Shown in pieces: positions 1-8,202 of a stretch of 64,000 nt of DNA. Position 1 is the stretch's first letter; every line of letters starts with the position of its first letter. The DNA is taken from contig NZ_BBYR01000085.1 in assembly GCF_001293525.1 (NCBI RefSeq), positions 16,197-80,196 of the forward strand. The letters are read 5' to 3'. The stretch comes from Pseudideonella sakaiensis (GTDB lineage Bacteria; Pseudomonadota; Gammaproteobacteria; Burkholderiales; Burkholderiaceae_C). The position numbers were made by a program, and so were the translations under genes. The notes beneath the pieces are model-generated. The model made no database searches. It saw only the letters and a list, made by a program, of their open reading frames with translations, and was not told where the DNA came from.

Positions 1-339
1 TACCGCTACTACTACGACACCGAGGGCCGCAGCCCGATGCTCGAGCGCATCCGGAAGATGCGCCCCGAGTACCAGACCACCGGCTACATGCAGGGCTTCC
101 TGGCCGCGATGCTGCTGACCGAGGCGGCACGGCGCACGCTGGACGCCGGCAACGAGCTGACCGGCCGCAACATGAAGATCGCGCTCAGCTCGATCCGCAA
201 CTTCGACACCGGCGGCATCATCGGCGTGCCGCTGTCGATCAAGGGCAACTCGATCCCGATCGGGCGCGTCTACCGGGCCGACGTCAAGCAGCAGAAGATG
301 GTGCCGGCCTCGGACTGGATCGACCTGAACAAGGCCTGA
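1..339 (+). CDS. ABC transporter substrate-binding protein, C-terminal fragment (branched-chain amino acid type)
   Basis: The reading frame is open from base 1 and stops at 337-339; the N-terminal part lies outside the window. About 112 residues remain. They resemble the C-terminal lobe of periplasmic LivK/HAAT-type binding proteins, with the usual run ending in an Asn-Leu-Asn-Lys-Ala tail and a GGIIGVPLSIKGNS segment. It is followed after 43 bp by livF and an acyl-CoA ligase on the same strand, so it is probably the last structural gene of a Liv-type uptake operon. The substrate cannot be told from the fragment; the neighbouring ligase suggests an organic acid rather than an amino acid, which is inference. 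Confidence 0.8.
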   Translation, partial: YRYYYDTEGRSPMLERIRKMRPEYQTTGYMQGFLAAMLLTEAARRTLDAGNELTGRNMKIALSSIRNFDTGGIIGVPLSIKGNSIPIGRVYRADVKQQKMVPASDWIDLNKA

Positions 340-382
340 GACCGCCCCGGCCGCAACCGCCCGACGCCGACCGCCCCCTGCG

Positions 383-1225
383 ATGACCGCCGGCCCCCTG
401 CCCGCGCCCGCCGCGGCGCCGCCCGACCTGGTGCTCGAGGTCGAGAACATCGACGTCGTCTACAACAAGTCGGTGCAGGTGCTGCGCGGCCTGTCGCTGG
501 CGGTGCCGCGCGGGCAGATCGTCGCGCTGCTGGGCAGCAACGGCGCCGGCAAGAGCACCACGCTGAAGGCGGTGACCAACCTGCTGCCGCTGCACCACGG
601 CGCGCTCGGCGGAGGGCGCATCCGCTACGACGGGCGCGACACCGCCGGCCGCACGCCGCACGCGCTGGTGCGCGCCGGCCTGTTCCACGTGCTGGAGGGC
701 CGGCACGTGTTCGAGGACCTGACGGTGGAGGAGAACCTCGTCGCGGCGACCTATGCGCTGACCGGGCGGCGCGCCGCGAAGGCCGACTTCGACCGCGTCT
801 ACGACTACTTCCCGCGCCTGCACGAGCGCCGCCGCGGCCTCGCCGGCTACCTCTCCGGCGGCGAGCAGCAGATGCTCGCGATCGGCCGCGCGCTGGTGGC
901 CGAGCCGACGCTGATGCTGCTGGACGAGCCCTCGCTGGGCCTGTCGCCGGTGCTGGTCGAGACCATCTTCGAGATCATCGCGCGCATCAATGCCGAACGC
1001 GGCGTGTCGATGCTGCTGGTGGAGCAGAACGCGTCGGTGGCGCTGGCGGTGGCGCACTACGGCTACATCATGGAAACGGGCAAGGTCGTGATCGACAACA
1101 CCGCCGAACGCCTCGCGGCGGACCCGGACGTGCGCGAGTTCTACCTCGGCATGGGCCAGGAGGGTGGCGCGAAGAGCTTCCGCGACGTGAAGCACTACAA
1201 GCGGCGCAAGCGGTGGCTCGCGTGA
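383..1225 (+). CDS. livF: Branched-chain-type ABC transporter ATP-binding protein LivF
   Basis: This 280-residue ABC ATPase energises uptake through a Liv-type permease in the inner membrane. Visible motifs in order are Walker A (GSNGAGKST, about residue 50), the signature LSGGEQQ (about 158), Walker B (LMLLDEPSLGL, about 178) and the switch His region (LLVEQN, about 212). The C-terminus carries a basic tail ending KRRKRWLA beyond the usual LivF length of about 235 residues. As I recall, such tails occur in LivF proteins encoded beside AMP-forming ligases. The 3' end overlaps the following ligase gene, which suggests translational coupling. No good Shine-Dalgarno sequence is visible before the ATG. 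Confidence 0.92.
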   Translation: MTAGPLPAPAAAPPDLVLEVENIDVVYNKSVQVLRGLSLAVPRGQIVALLGSNGAGKSTTLKAVTNLLPLHHGALGGGRIRYDGRDTAGRTPHALVRAGLFHVLEGRHVFEDLTVEENLVAATYALTGRRAAKADFDRVYDYFPRLHERRRGLAGYLSGGEQQMLAIGRALVAEPTLMLLDEPSLGLSPVLVETIFEIIARINAERGVSMLLVEQNASVALAVAHYGYIMETGKVVIDNTAERLAADPDVREFYLGMGQEGGAKSFRDVKHYKRRKRWLA

Positions 1226-3147
1226 TCCCCCCCCGGATCGCCTTCGGCGCTCCCCCCCGGGGGGGCGACGCTGGCGGCCCGGCGGAGCCGGGCCGCGGCG
1301 TCCGCTCGGGGGGCTCGGTCGACGGGCCGGTCGGTGGCGACGGGCTGCCGACCGGCTTGACGCTGCCGCAGGCGCTGCGCTGGCAGGCGCAGCGCGCGCC
1401 GCGGCGCGTGGCGGTGCGGCAGAAGGAGCACGGGATCTGGAAGCCGCTGGACTGGGCGGGCCTGCACCGGCGGGCGCTGCACGTGGGCCTGGGGCTGCGG
1501 GCGCTGGGCCTGTCCGAGGGCGGGCACGTCGGCGTGCTGGCGGAGAACCGCGTCGAGTGGCTGCTGTCGCAGCTCGGCGCGGGGCTCGTCGGCGCGGTCA
1601 CGGTGGGCGTCTACCCGACCAGCCCGGCCGCCGAGGTGGCCTACGTGCTGGCGCATGCCGAGGCCGAGGTGGTGGTCTGCGAGGACCAGGAGCAGAGCGA
1701 CAAGCTGCTCGAGGCGCTGGACCAGCTGCCGCGGCTGCGCCGCATCGTCGTGATGGAGCGCAAGGGGCTGGCGGACACGCGCGCGCGCGCGCCCACGCTG
1801 GTGCTCGGCTTCGACGAGCTCGAGGCGGCCGGCGCGGCCCGCGCCGCGGCCGAGGCGGGTGCGGTCGAGGCCGCGCTGGCCCGCCAGACCCTGGACGACA
1901 CGGCCCTGCTGATCTATACCTCCGGCTCCACCGGCCGGCCGAAGGGCGCGATGATCGGCTACGGCAACATCGCCGCGATGGCGGCCGGCACGGTCGACCG
2001 GCTGGGCCTGCGACCCGACACCGCCCACCTGTCCTACCTGCCGCTGTGCCACGTGGCCGAGCAGATGCTGACGGTGTTCGTGCCGCTCTACCTGGGCTCG
2101 CGGGTGGACTTCGGCGAGTCGATCCGCACCGTGCAGGAGGACCTGCGCGAGGTCGCGCCGACGATGTTCCTCGGCGTGCCGCGCATCTGGGAGAAGCTGC
2201 ACGCGGCGATCAGCGTGCGCATGGCCGAGACCGGGCCGTTGCGCCGTGCCCTCTACGAGCGCGCGCTGGCCGCCTGCCGGCCCTTCGCCTTCAAGGCCCC
2301 GGCGCAGCGCACGCTGCGCGAGCGCCTGGTCTTCGGCCTCGCCTACCTGCTGGTGTTCCGGGCGCTGCAGAACTTCATCGGCCTGCGCCGCGCGCGCATC
2401 GCGCTGACGGGCGCCGCGCCGATCCCGGCGGCGATCGTCGCCTACTTCCGCACCCTGGGCGTGCCGCTGGTCGAGGTCTACGGCATGACCGAGACGAGTG
2501 GCATGGTGCTCGGCCAGCGCGCCGACGCGATCCGGCCGGCCACGGTGGGCGAGCCGACGCTGGGCGCGAGCTGCCGCGTCGGCGACCAGGGCGAGCTGCT
2601 GGTGCGCGGGCCGATGGTGTTCCAGGGCTACTACCGCAACCCCGACGCGAGCGCCGCGGCCACGGTCGACGGCTGGCTGCACACCGGCGACGTGGTCGAG
2701 GTGGTGGACGGCCAGTACCGCATCGTCGACCGGCTGAAGGACATCATGATCACCGCCGGCGGCAAGAACCTGACGCCGAGCGAGGTCGAGAACGCGATGA
2801 AGGCCAGCCCCTACGTGAAGGAGTGCGTCATCGTGGCCGATGCGCGCCGCTTCGTCACGGCGCTGGTGCAGATCGACTACGAGACGGTGGCCGCGTGGGC
2901 CCAGGCGAACGGCGTGACCTTCACGCACTTCCGCTCGCTGGCCGAGCACCCGCAGGTGTGTGCGCTGGTGCAGCGCGAGATCGACGCCGGCAACGCCGGG
3001 CTCGCGCCGGTGGCCCAGGTGCGGCGCTTCCACCTGCTGACCAAGGAACTGGACCACGACGATGGCGAGGTCACGGCGACGATGAAGGTGCGGCGGGCCA
3101 GCGTCTACCGGGCCTATGCGGCGGAGATCGAGGCGATGTATGCCTGA
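1222..3147 (+). CDS. AMP-dependent acyl-CoA synthetase (long-chain fatty-acid--CoA ligase type)
   Basis: The protein is an adenylate-forming ligase that activates a carboxylic acid to its acyl-CoA through an acyl-AMP. The P-loop motif YTSGSTGRPKGAM, the motif YGMTETSG and the hinge region DRLKDIMITAGGKN are all present. Two starts are possible: ATG at 1213 (13-bp overlap with livF) or GTG at 1222 (GTGA overlap). I chose GTG because 4-bp overlaps are common for coupled genes, but cannot decide. The first 40 or so residues are encoded by a GC-palindromic repeat and are Gly/Pro-rich, so they are probably not part of the fold. Position after livF suggests activation of the imported acid. Confidence 0.88.
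   Translation: MIPPRIAFGAPPRGGDAGGPAEPGRGVRSGGSVDGPVGGDGLPTGLTLPQALRWQAQRAPRRVAVRQKEHGIWKPLDWAGLHRRALHVGLGLRALGLSEGGHVGVLAENRVEWLLSQLGAGLVGAVTVGVYPTSPAAEVAYVLAHAEAEVVVCEDQEQSDKLLEALDQLPRLRRIVVMERKGLADTRARAPTLVLGFDELEAAGAARAAAEAGAVEAALARQTLDDTALLIYTSGSTGRPKGAMIGYGNIAAMAAGTVDRLGLRPDTAHLSYLPLCHVAEQMLTVFVPLYLGSRVDFGESIRTVQEDLREVAPTMFLGVPRIWEKLHAAISVRMAETGPLRRALYERALAACRPFAFKAPAQRTLRERLVFGLAYLLVFRALQNFIGLRRARIALTGAAPIPAAIVAYFRTLGVPLVEVYGMTETSGMVLGQRADAIRPATVGEPTLGASCRVGDQGELLVRGPMVFQGYYRNPDASAAATVDGWLHTGDVVEVVDGQYRIVDRLKDIMITAGGKNLTPSEVENAMKASPYVKECVIVADARRFVTALVQIDYETVAAWAQANGVTFTHFRSLAEHPQVCALVQREIDAGNAGLAPVAQVRRFHLLTKELDHDDGEVTATMKVRRASVYRAYAAEIEAMYA
1228..1322. repeat. Palindromic GC-rich interspersed-type repeat
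   Basis: The segment contains a 14-bp palindrome of seven C then seven G (1252-1265) and a hairpin with 8-bp perfect arms GGCCCGGC / GCCGGGCC (1276-1294). It looks like repeats I remember from intergenic DNA of Rubrivivax-like Burkholderiales. Here it lies inside the 5' end of a coding frame. No second full copy was found in the window. Confidence 0.5.
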
Positions 3148-3850
3148 ACCGCGCGGCGGGCGGCCCGCGCCGCGCCCGGGCCCGCGGGCGGCCGCCGGCG
3201 CGCCGGTCGCGTCGCCGTGGCAGCCGGGCGGGCGCGAGGCGCAGCGGGCGCTCAAGCGCGACGCGGTGCTGCGCACCGCCGCCCAGCTCTTCAACGAGAA
3301 GGGCTATGCCGCCAGCACGCTGGAGGAGGTGGCCGAGCGGCTGGGCGTCAGCAAGCCCACGGTCTACTACTACGTCGACAGCAAGGACGCGATCCTCTAC
3401 GAGTGCGTGAAGACCGGGCTGGAGATGCTGCAGCAGGCGGTGCGCGAGGTCGACGCCGCCGGCGGCAGTGCGTACCAGAAGCTGCTGGCGGCGATGCACG
3501 CCTACGTCGACATCGTCACGCAGGACTTCGGCATGTGCGTCATCCGCGTCGGCGAGGACCCGCTGCCGCCCGCGGCGCGCCAGAAGCTGCGCCGCATGAA
3601 GGCCGGCCTGGACCATGAGTTCCGCGAGCTGATCCGCCAGGGCATCGCCGAAGGCTCGATCGCCGACTGCGATCCCAAGCTCGCCGCCTTCACGCTGGCC
3701 GGCGCGCTGAGCTGGATCGGCCGCTGGTACGACCCCGGCGGCGCGCTCGATCCGGCCGGCATCGCCGCTGCCTGCATCGGCGTGCTGACCCGCGGGCTCG
3801 CGGCCCCGCCGGCACCGGCCGCCACCGGGCGGCGGCGGGCGGCCCGCTGA
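3140..3850 (+). CDS. TetR/AcrR-family transcriptional regulator
   Basis: This 236-residue regulator has a Pro/Arg-rich N-terminal extension of about 35 residues, then a TetR HTH domain (about residues 45-92) with the recognition segment LGVSKPTVYYYVDSKDAILYE. The C-terminal ligand domain is of the TetR_C type. The ATG at 3140 overlaps the ligase stop by 8 bp, so it is likely co-translated with the transporter/ligase genes and probably represses them in response to the substrate or its CoA ester (inference). The last 20 residues are Pro/Ala/Arg-rich. Confidence 0.88.
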   Translation: MPEPRGGRPAPRPGPRAAAGAPVASPWQPGGREAQRALKRDAVLRTAAQLFNEKGYAASTLEEVAERLGVSKPTVYYYVDSKDAILYECVKTGLEMLQQAVREVDAAGGSAYQKLLAAMHAYVDIVTQDFGMCVIRVGEDPLPPAARQKLRRMKAGLDHEFRELIRQGIAEGSIADCDPKLAAFTLAGALSWIGRWYDPGGALDPAGIAAACIGVLTRGLAAPPAPAATGRRRAAR

Positions 3851-3961
3851 GCCGGGCCGGGCCGGTGCGGCGCCGGCCCGGCGCCCGCGCCGCGTCGACG
3901 GGCCCCGCGCGCGGCCGCACCTAAAGTCTGGACAATCGGCGACCTGCTCCCGCCCGAAGCC

Positions 3962-4405
3962 ATGCACGCGCCGACCACCAACCCCGCCCCGCTGTCGCCC
4001 TTCCACCTCGCCTTCCCGGTGCACGACCTGGGCGCGGCCCGCGCCTTCTACGGCGGCCTGCTCGGCTGCCCCGAGGGCCGCAGCGCCGACGACTGGGTGG
4101 ACTTCAATTTTTATGGCCACCAGATCGTCGCCCACCTGGCGCCGCAGGAGGCCCGGCCCGCGCAGCGCAACGCCGTCGACGGCCACGGCGTGCCGGTGCG
4201 GCACTTCGGCATCGTGCTGCCGATGGCGGACTGGGAGGTGCTGGCGGCGCGGCTGCGCGCGGCCGGCACCGCCTTCGTGATCGAGCCCTACACCCGTTTC
4301 CGCGGCGAGCCGGGCGAGCAGGCGACCATGTTCTTCCTCGATCCGTCGGGCAATGCGATCGAGGTGAAGGCCTTCGCGGACATCACGCGGCTGTTCGCGC
4401 GATGA
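3962..4405 (+). CDS. VOC-family (glyoxalase/bleomycin resistance/dioxygenase) protein
   Basis: The 147-residue protein has the paired beta-alpha-beta-beta-beta units of the vicinal oxygen chelate fold. The start [22 protein letters not shown] carries the first metal His, and [14 protein letters not shown] near the C-terminus carries the usual Glu ligand. It resembles small dioxygenase-like VOC proteins conserved in Betaproteobacteria; the substrate is unknown. An ATGA overlap links it to the flavin reductase-like gene. A weak -10 element (GACAAT, 3931-3936) lies about 25 bp upstream. Confidence 0.85.
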   Translation: MHAPTTNPAPLSPFHLAFPVHDLGAARAFYGGLLGCPEGRSADDWVDFNFYGHQIVAHLAPQEARPAQRNAVDGHGVPVRHFGIVLPMADWEVLAARLRAAGTAFVIEPYTRFRGEPGEQATMFFLDPSGNAIEVKAFADITRLFAR

Positions 4406-5007
4406 CGGCGGCAGCCGGGCGACCCGCGGGTTTCCTGCCGGTCCCGCTGGCGCAGGCCAGCCGGCTGCTGAACCACGGGCCGACGGTGCTGGTCACCAGC
4501 GCCGCCGGCGACCAGCGCAACGTGATGGCGGCGGCCTGGTCGATGCCGGTGGAGTTCTCGCCGCCGCGCATCGCGGTGGTGATCGACAAGCAGACCCACA
4601 CCCGCCGCCTCGTCGAGGCCTCCGGGCAGTTCGCGGTCTGCGTGCCGGGCGCGGCGCTGGTCGACCTCACCTGGGCCGTCGGCCAGTGCAGCGGGCGCGA
4701 GGTCGACAAGTTCGCGCGCCACGGGCTGGTGGCGGTGCGCGGGCCGGTGCTCGGCTTGCCCCTGCTCGAGGCCGGCTGCGCCGCCTGGCTGGAATGCCGG
4801 CGGCTGCCGGAGCCGCATGCCGAGGACGCCTACGACACCTGCTTCGGCGAGGTCGTCGCGGCCGCCGCCGACCCGCGGATCTTCGCCGACGGCCGCTGGG
4901 ACTTCCGCCCCGACAACGCCGACCTGCAGACGGTGCACCACCTCGGCGGCGGGCGCTTCGTACGCGCCGGCGGCACCCTGCAGGCGCGGCCGCCGGCCGA
5001 CGCCTGA
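4402..5007 (+). CDS. Flavin reductase-like FMN-binding protein
   Basis: The 201-residue protein matches the flavin reductase-like split-barrel family that binds FMN. The core includes a [21 protein letters not shown] segment and a [26 protein letters not shown] segment. Such proteins reduce FMN with NAD(P)H or act as flavin-binding partners of monooxygenases; the exact reaction is not predictable. The start overlaps the VOC gene by 4 bp, so the two are co-expressed and may act on the same compound. Confidence 0.85.
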   Translation: MTAAAGRPAGFLPVPLAQASRLLNHGPTVLVTSAAGDQRNVMAAAWSMPVEFSPPRIAVVIDKQTHTRRLVEASGQFAVCVPGAALVDLTWAVGQCSGREVDKFARHGLVAVRGPVLGLPLLEAGCAAWLECRRLPEPHAEDAYDTCFGEVVAAAADPRIFADGRWDFRPDNADLQTVHHLGGGRFVRAGGTLQARPPADA

Positions 5008-5097
5008 GCCCGCCGCTGGCCGGCGGGACCCCGCTCCGGGAAGACGCCGCCCTCTTTTTTAACGGGGCATTTACGCCGCGGCGCCGAGACTGCCGCA

Positions 5098-5664
5098 ATG
5101 GATTCGCTGCGCCCCCCGACCTCGCGCCCACGGCGCGTGCCGGCCCTGCGCACCGGCACGGCCCGGCCGGTGCTGCGCGGCCTGCCGACGCTTCATCCGG
5201 GCCTGCGGCCCGAGCCGGCGCCGGCCCCTGCCGGGCTGGACACCGCGCTGGCCGTCGACGCCGCCGATCCCGACGCGCTGTTCGCGTTCGCCGCGGAGCG
5301 GATGGCCGGCGGCCGGGTGCGCGTCGCCGAGGACTATGCCCGCCGCCTCGCGGCGCGCCACACGCGGCGCTCCACCGCGCTCGGCCACGGGCTGGCGCTG
5401 CCGCACGCCGCGTCGGGCTATGCGAACGGCGTGCAGGCGCTCTACCTGCGCACCCGGGCGCCGCTCGACTTCGACGCGCCGGACGGCGAGCCGGTCTCGG
5501 ATTTCCTGTTCCTCGTGGTGCCGCGGCCGGCCTCGTCGGCCCACTCGGAACTGCTGGAGGCGCTGCAGGAAGCCTTCGGGCTGCCGCGGCTGCGGCGCGA
5601 GCTGCGGCAGGAGCGGCCGGAGGCGGTGCTGGCCGAGCTCTGGCAGCGGGTGCGCCGCCGCTGA
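5098..5664 (+). CDS. PTS EIIA-like (nitrogen-type, PtsN-like) phosphoacceptor protein
   Basis: The 188-residue protein has a Pro-rich N-terminal extension of about 45 residues, then a type-2 EIIA domain. The phosphorylatable His is in the conserved GHGLALPHA motif (His103). There are no PTS permease genes nearby, so it is regulatory rather than transport-linked. It stands 107 bp upstream of a KdpD-like kinase gene. In Escherichia coli the PtsN protein binds KdpD and stimulates it (established); a similar partnership here is inference. Confidence 0.82.
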   Translation: MDSLRPPTSRPRRVPALRTGTARPVLRGLPTLHPGLRPEPAPAPAGLDTALAVDAADPDALFAFAAERMAGGRVRVAEDYARRLAARHTRRSTALGHGLALPHAASGYANGVQALYLRTRAPLDFDAPDGEPVSDFLFLVVPRPASSAHSELLEALQEAFGLPRLRRELRQERPEAVLAELWQRVRRR

Positions 5665-5771
5665 CGGCGGCCCGGTCCGACCCAGCCCCGGTTCCACCAC
5701 CGCGGCACGGCCGCGCCCCTGCAGCACGCCCGCGGCCGCGCGCGTCCGGGTGCGCCGCAGGACAATACCGC

Positions 5772-7229
5772 GTGCCCGCTCCCGCCCCGCCCGAGATCGC
5801 CGCGCCGCCGGCCGCCGGCCGCGCCGCGGCGCTGCTGCGCGCGACCGGCGTCGTGGCGGCCTGCGGCGGCATCGCCTGGCTCATGCAGCCCTGGTTCGGC
5901 CTGTCCAACCTGATCCTCGTCTTCAGCGTCGGCGTGGTTTTCGTCGCGGCCACGGCCGGCGCGGCCCCGCTGGTCTGGGCGCTGCTGCTCAGCATCGTCG
6001 TGATCGACTTCGTGTTCGTGCCGCCGCGCTGGGGCTTCCGGCCGATCGACCTGGAGCACTGGGAACACTACTTCACGCTGGCGGTGATGATCGCGCTGGC
6101 CGTGCTGGTGAGCGGCCTGTCGTCGCGCGCACGCCGCCAGGCCCGCGCGGCCCAGCGCCGGGCCTCGCGGCTGCAGCGGCTGAACGTGCTGGCGCGCGCG
6201 CTGGCCGCACCGGGCGAGGATGCGGACGTGGTGCGCCTGGCCGAGGCGGCCGTGCAGGACAGCCTCGGCCGGCCCGCGCGGCTCGTGCTCGACCCCGCCG
6301 CGCCGGCGCCCGCACGCGCGCTGCCCTTGCGCGACGGCCAGCAGCGCTTCGGCCACCTCGACCTGCCCGGCGGCCACGCGCCCGACGCGGAGGCCGCGGG
6401 CTTCCTCGCCGCCGTCGCCGCCCAGGCCTCGCTGGCGCTGGCGCGCCATGCCTCGGAGCGCCGGCACGCCCAGGCCCTGGTCGAGGCCGAGGGCGAGCGC
6501 CTGCGCAACACCCTGCTGCACGGCCTCTCGCACGACTTCCGCACCCCGCTGACGACGCTGATCGGCGCCACCAGCAGCCTGCTCGAGCAGGGCGAGCAGC
6601 TGGCGCCGCCGCGGCGTCGCCAGCTGCTCGAGGGCGCGCTGCGCGAGGCGCGGCGGCTCGATGCGATCACCAGCACCCTGCTGGACCTGACGCGCATGGA
6701 GGAAGGCGCGCTGCAGCCGCGCTTCGAGTGGTGCCCGGCGGACGAACTGATGGACGAAGCGCTCACGCCGCTGCGCCCGGCCCTGGCGCCGTTCCGGCTC
6801 GAGGAGCGGATCGACGCGGGCGCGCTGGTCTGGTGCGACCCGCCGCTGGTCGCGCGCGTGCTCGCCAACCTGGTGGACAACGCGGTGCGCTACACGCCGC
6901 CGGGCGGACGCATCCGCATCGGCCTGGCCTGCCGTCCGGCCAGAGCCGCCGGCACGGCCGACGGCGCGGCCGAGGGCCCGGGCGGCTGCTGCGAGATCGA
7001 GGTCGCCGACAGCGGCCCGGGCCTGCCGCCGGGGCAGGAGGCGCTGGTGTTCCGCAAATTCCACCGCGTCCAGCCCGATGCCTCGGTCGGCAGCGGCCTC
7101 GGGCTGGCGCTGTGCGCGGCCATCGCCCGCCTGCACGGTGGCCGCATCGACGCACGCACCGATGGCGGCGCGGTGTTCACGCTGCGGCTGCCGCAGCCGG
7201 CGCTCGAGGCCGCGGCGATCGAGGCCTGA
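5772..7229 (+). CDS. KdpD-like sensor histidine kinase lacking the KdpD N-terminal domains
   Basis: From a GTG start the protein is 485 residues, about half the length of KdpD. It starts directly with the DUF4118 four-helix membrane domain (about residues 25-115), followed by a GAF-like linker, a HisKA domain with His254 in LSHDFRTPLTTLIG, and an HATPase domain with N box NLVDNAVRYTP and G boxes DSGPGLPPG and GSGLGLAL. The KdpD sensor-kinase and universal-stress domains are absent. The start is uncertain: a GACAAT element sits only 5 bp upstream. It probably phosphorylates the adjacent KdpE-like regulator. Confidence 0.87.
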   Translation: MPAPAPPEIAAPPAAGRAAALLRATGVVAACGGIAWLMQPWFGLSNLILVFSVGVVFVAATAGAAPLVWALLLSIVVIDFVFVPPRWGFRPIDLEHWEHYFTLAVMIALAVLVSGLSSRARRQARAAQRRASRLQRLNVLARALAAPGEDADVVRLAEAAVQDSLGRPARLVLDPAAPAPARALPLRDGQQRFGHLDLPGGHAPDAEAAGFLAAVAAQASLALARHASERRHAQALVEAEGERLRNTLLHGLSHDFRTPLTTLIGATSSLLEQGEQLAPPRRRQLLEGALREARRLDAITSTLLDLTRMEEGALQPRFEWCPADELMDEALTPLRPALAPFRLEERIDAGALVWCDPPLVARVLANLVDNAVRYTPPGGRIRIGLACRPARAAGTADGAAEGPGGCCEIEVADSGPGLPPGQEALVFRKFHRVQPDASVGSGLGLALCAAIARLHGGRIDARTDGGAVFTLRLPQPALEAAAIEA

Positions 7230-7278
7230 GCAAGCCGTGGACGGCACCGGCCGGCGCGCGGACGCGGCGCACGGCAGA

Positions 7279-8091
7279 ATGCCGGGAAGCCGCCTGCCGA
7301 TGCCGCCGCCACCCTCCGCCCCCGTCCCGCCGGACCCGCCCCTGCCGGACATCGACCGCGCCACGGACACGCGGTCCGCCGAGCTGCGCGCCGCAGACCC
7401 GCGCACCGCGGTGCTGGTGGTGGAGGACGATGCCTCGATCCAGTCCCTGCTCGGCACCACGCTGGAAGCCGAGGGCTACCAGGTGCTGTGCGCCACCGAC
7501 CTGCGCAGCGCGCGCGCGCTCGCCAGCCACCGCCGCTTCGACCTCGCGCTGGTGGACCTCGGACTGCCCGACGGCGACGGTCTGGACCTGATCCGCTGGC
7601 TGCGCGGCTGGTCGCAGCGGCCGGTGCTGGTGCTCTCGGCCCGCGGCCAGGAGGCGCAGAAGGTGGCCGCGCTGGACGCGGGCGCCGACGACTACGTGGC
7701 CAAGCCCTTCGGCGTGGCCGAACTGCACGCCCGGCTGCGCGTGGCGCTGCGGCACGCTGCCCGCAGCACGCCGGACGGGCGCAGCCGCCTGCACCTGGGC
7801 ACGCTGCTCATCGACCTGCAGGAACGCAGCCTGCAGCGCGACGGCACCGCGGTGCGCCTGACGGCCACCCAGTGGCGCCTGCTCGAGGCGCTGGCCCGCC
7901 AGGCCGGACGGGTGCTGACCCCGGCCGCGCTGCTGCGCGAGGTCTGGGGGCCCGCGCATGCGGAGCAGGGCCACTACCTGCGCATCTACGTGCGCCAGCT
8001 GCGGCAGAAGATCGAGCCCGACCCGGCCCACCCCGTCTACCTGCTGAACGAGCCCGGCGTCGGCTATCGGCTGGTGACGGATCCGGCCTGA
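7279..8091 (+). CDS. KdpE-like response regulator (OmpR family)
   Basis: The protein has an N-terminal Pro-rich tail of about 40 residues, a receiver domain with phospho-acceptor Asp93 (VDLGLPDGDG) and the Lys of the VAKPF motif, then an OmpR winged helix ending GVGYRLV. Alternative ATG at 7300 is possible; both precede the receiver. It follows the kinase gene by 49 bp. No kdpFABC operon lies nearby, so its targets are not local. The kinase/regulator pairing is well supported by position; the potassium role is only family inference. Confidence 0.88.
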   Translation: MPGSRLPMPPPPSAPVPPDPPLPDIDRATDTRSAELRAADPRTAVLVVEDDASIQSLLGTTLEAEGYQVLCATDLRSARALASHRRFDLALVDLGLPDGDGLDLIRWLRGWSQRPVLVLSARGQEAQKVAALDAGADDYVAKPFGVAELHARLRVALRHAARSTPDGRSRLHLGTLLIDLQERSLQRDGTAVRLTATQWRLLEALARQAGRVLTPAALLREVWGPAHAEQGHYLRIYVRQLRQKIEPDPAHPVYLLNEPGVGYRLVTDPA

Positions 8092-8123
8092 GGGCCGCCC
8101 CACGGACCCTGCGCTGACACGAA

Positions 8124-8142
8124 CCGGCACCGAGAGTGCCGG
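8124..8142. terminator. Hairpin after the KdpE-like gene
   Basis: Perfect 7-bp arms CCGGCAC and GTGCCGG around a 5-base loop, 32 bp after the response regulator stop. No T-run follows, so it may only protect the 3' end or act with Rho. Confidence 0.35.
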
Positions 8143-8202
8143 CCCGGGGCAGGCCGTGGCAGCATCGAGGCCCCCGCCCCTGCGTCCCCGCGCCCCCCGC
8201 CC

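Noticed and set aside
284..1195. Long open frames on the strand opposite livF and most other genes
   Set aside because: High GC content opens antisense frames; these are Arg/His/Ala-rich with no family motifs, and the sense frames carry clear domains.
5041..5097. Terminator with the six-T run before the EIIA-like gene
   Set aside because: The only stem available (GGCGG/CCGCC) is short with a loop of about 20 bases, so I do not call it.
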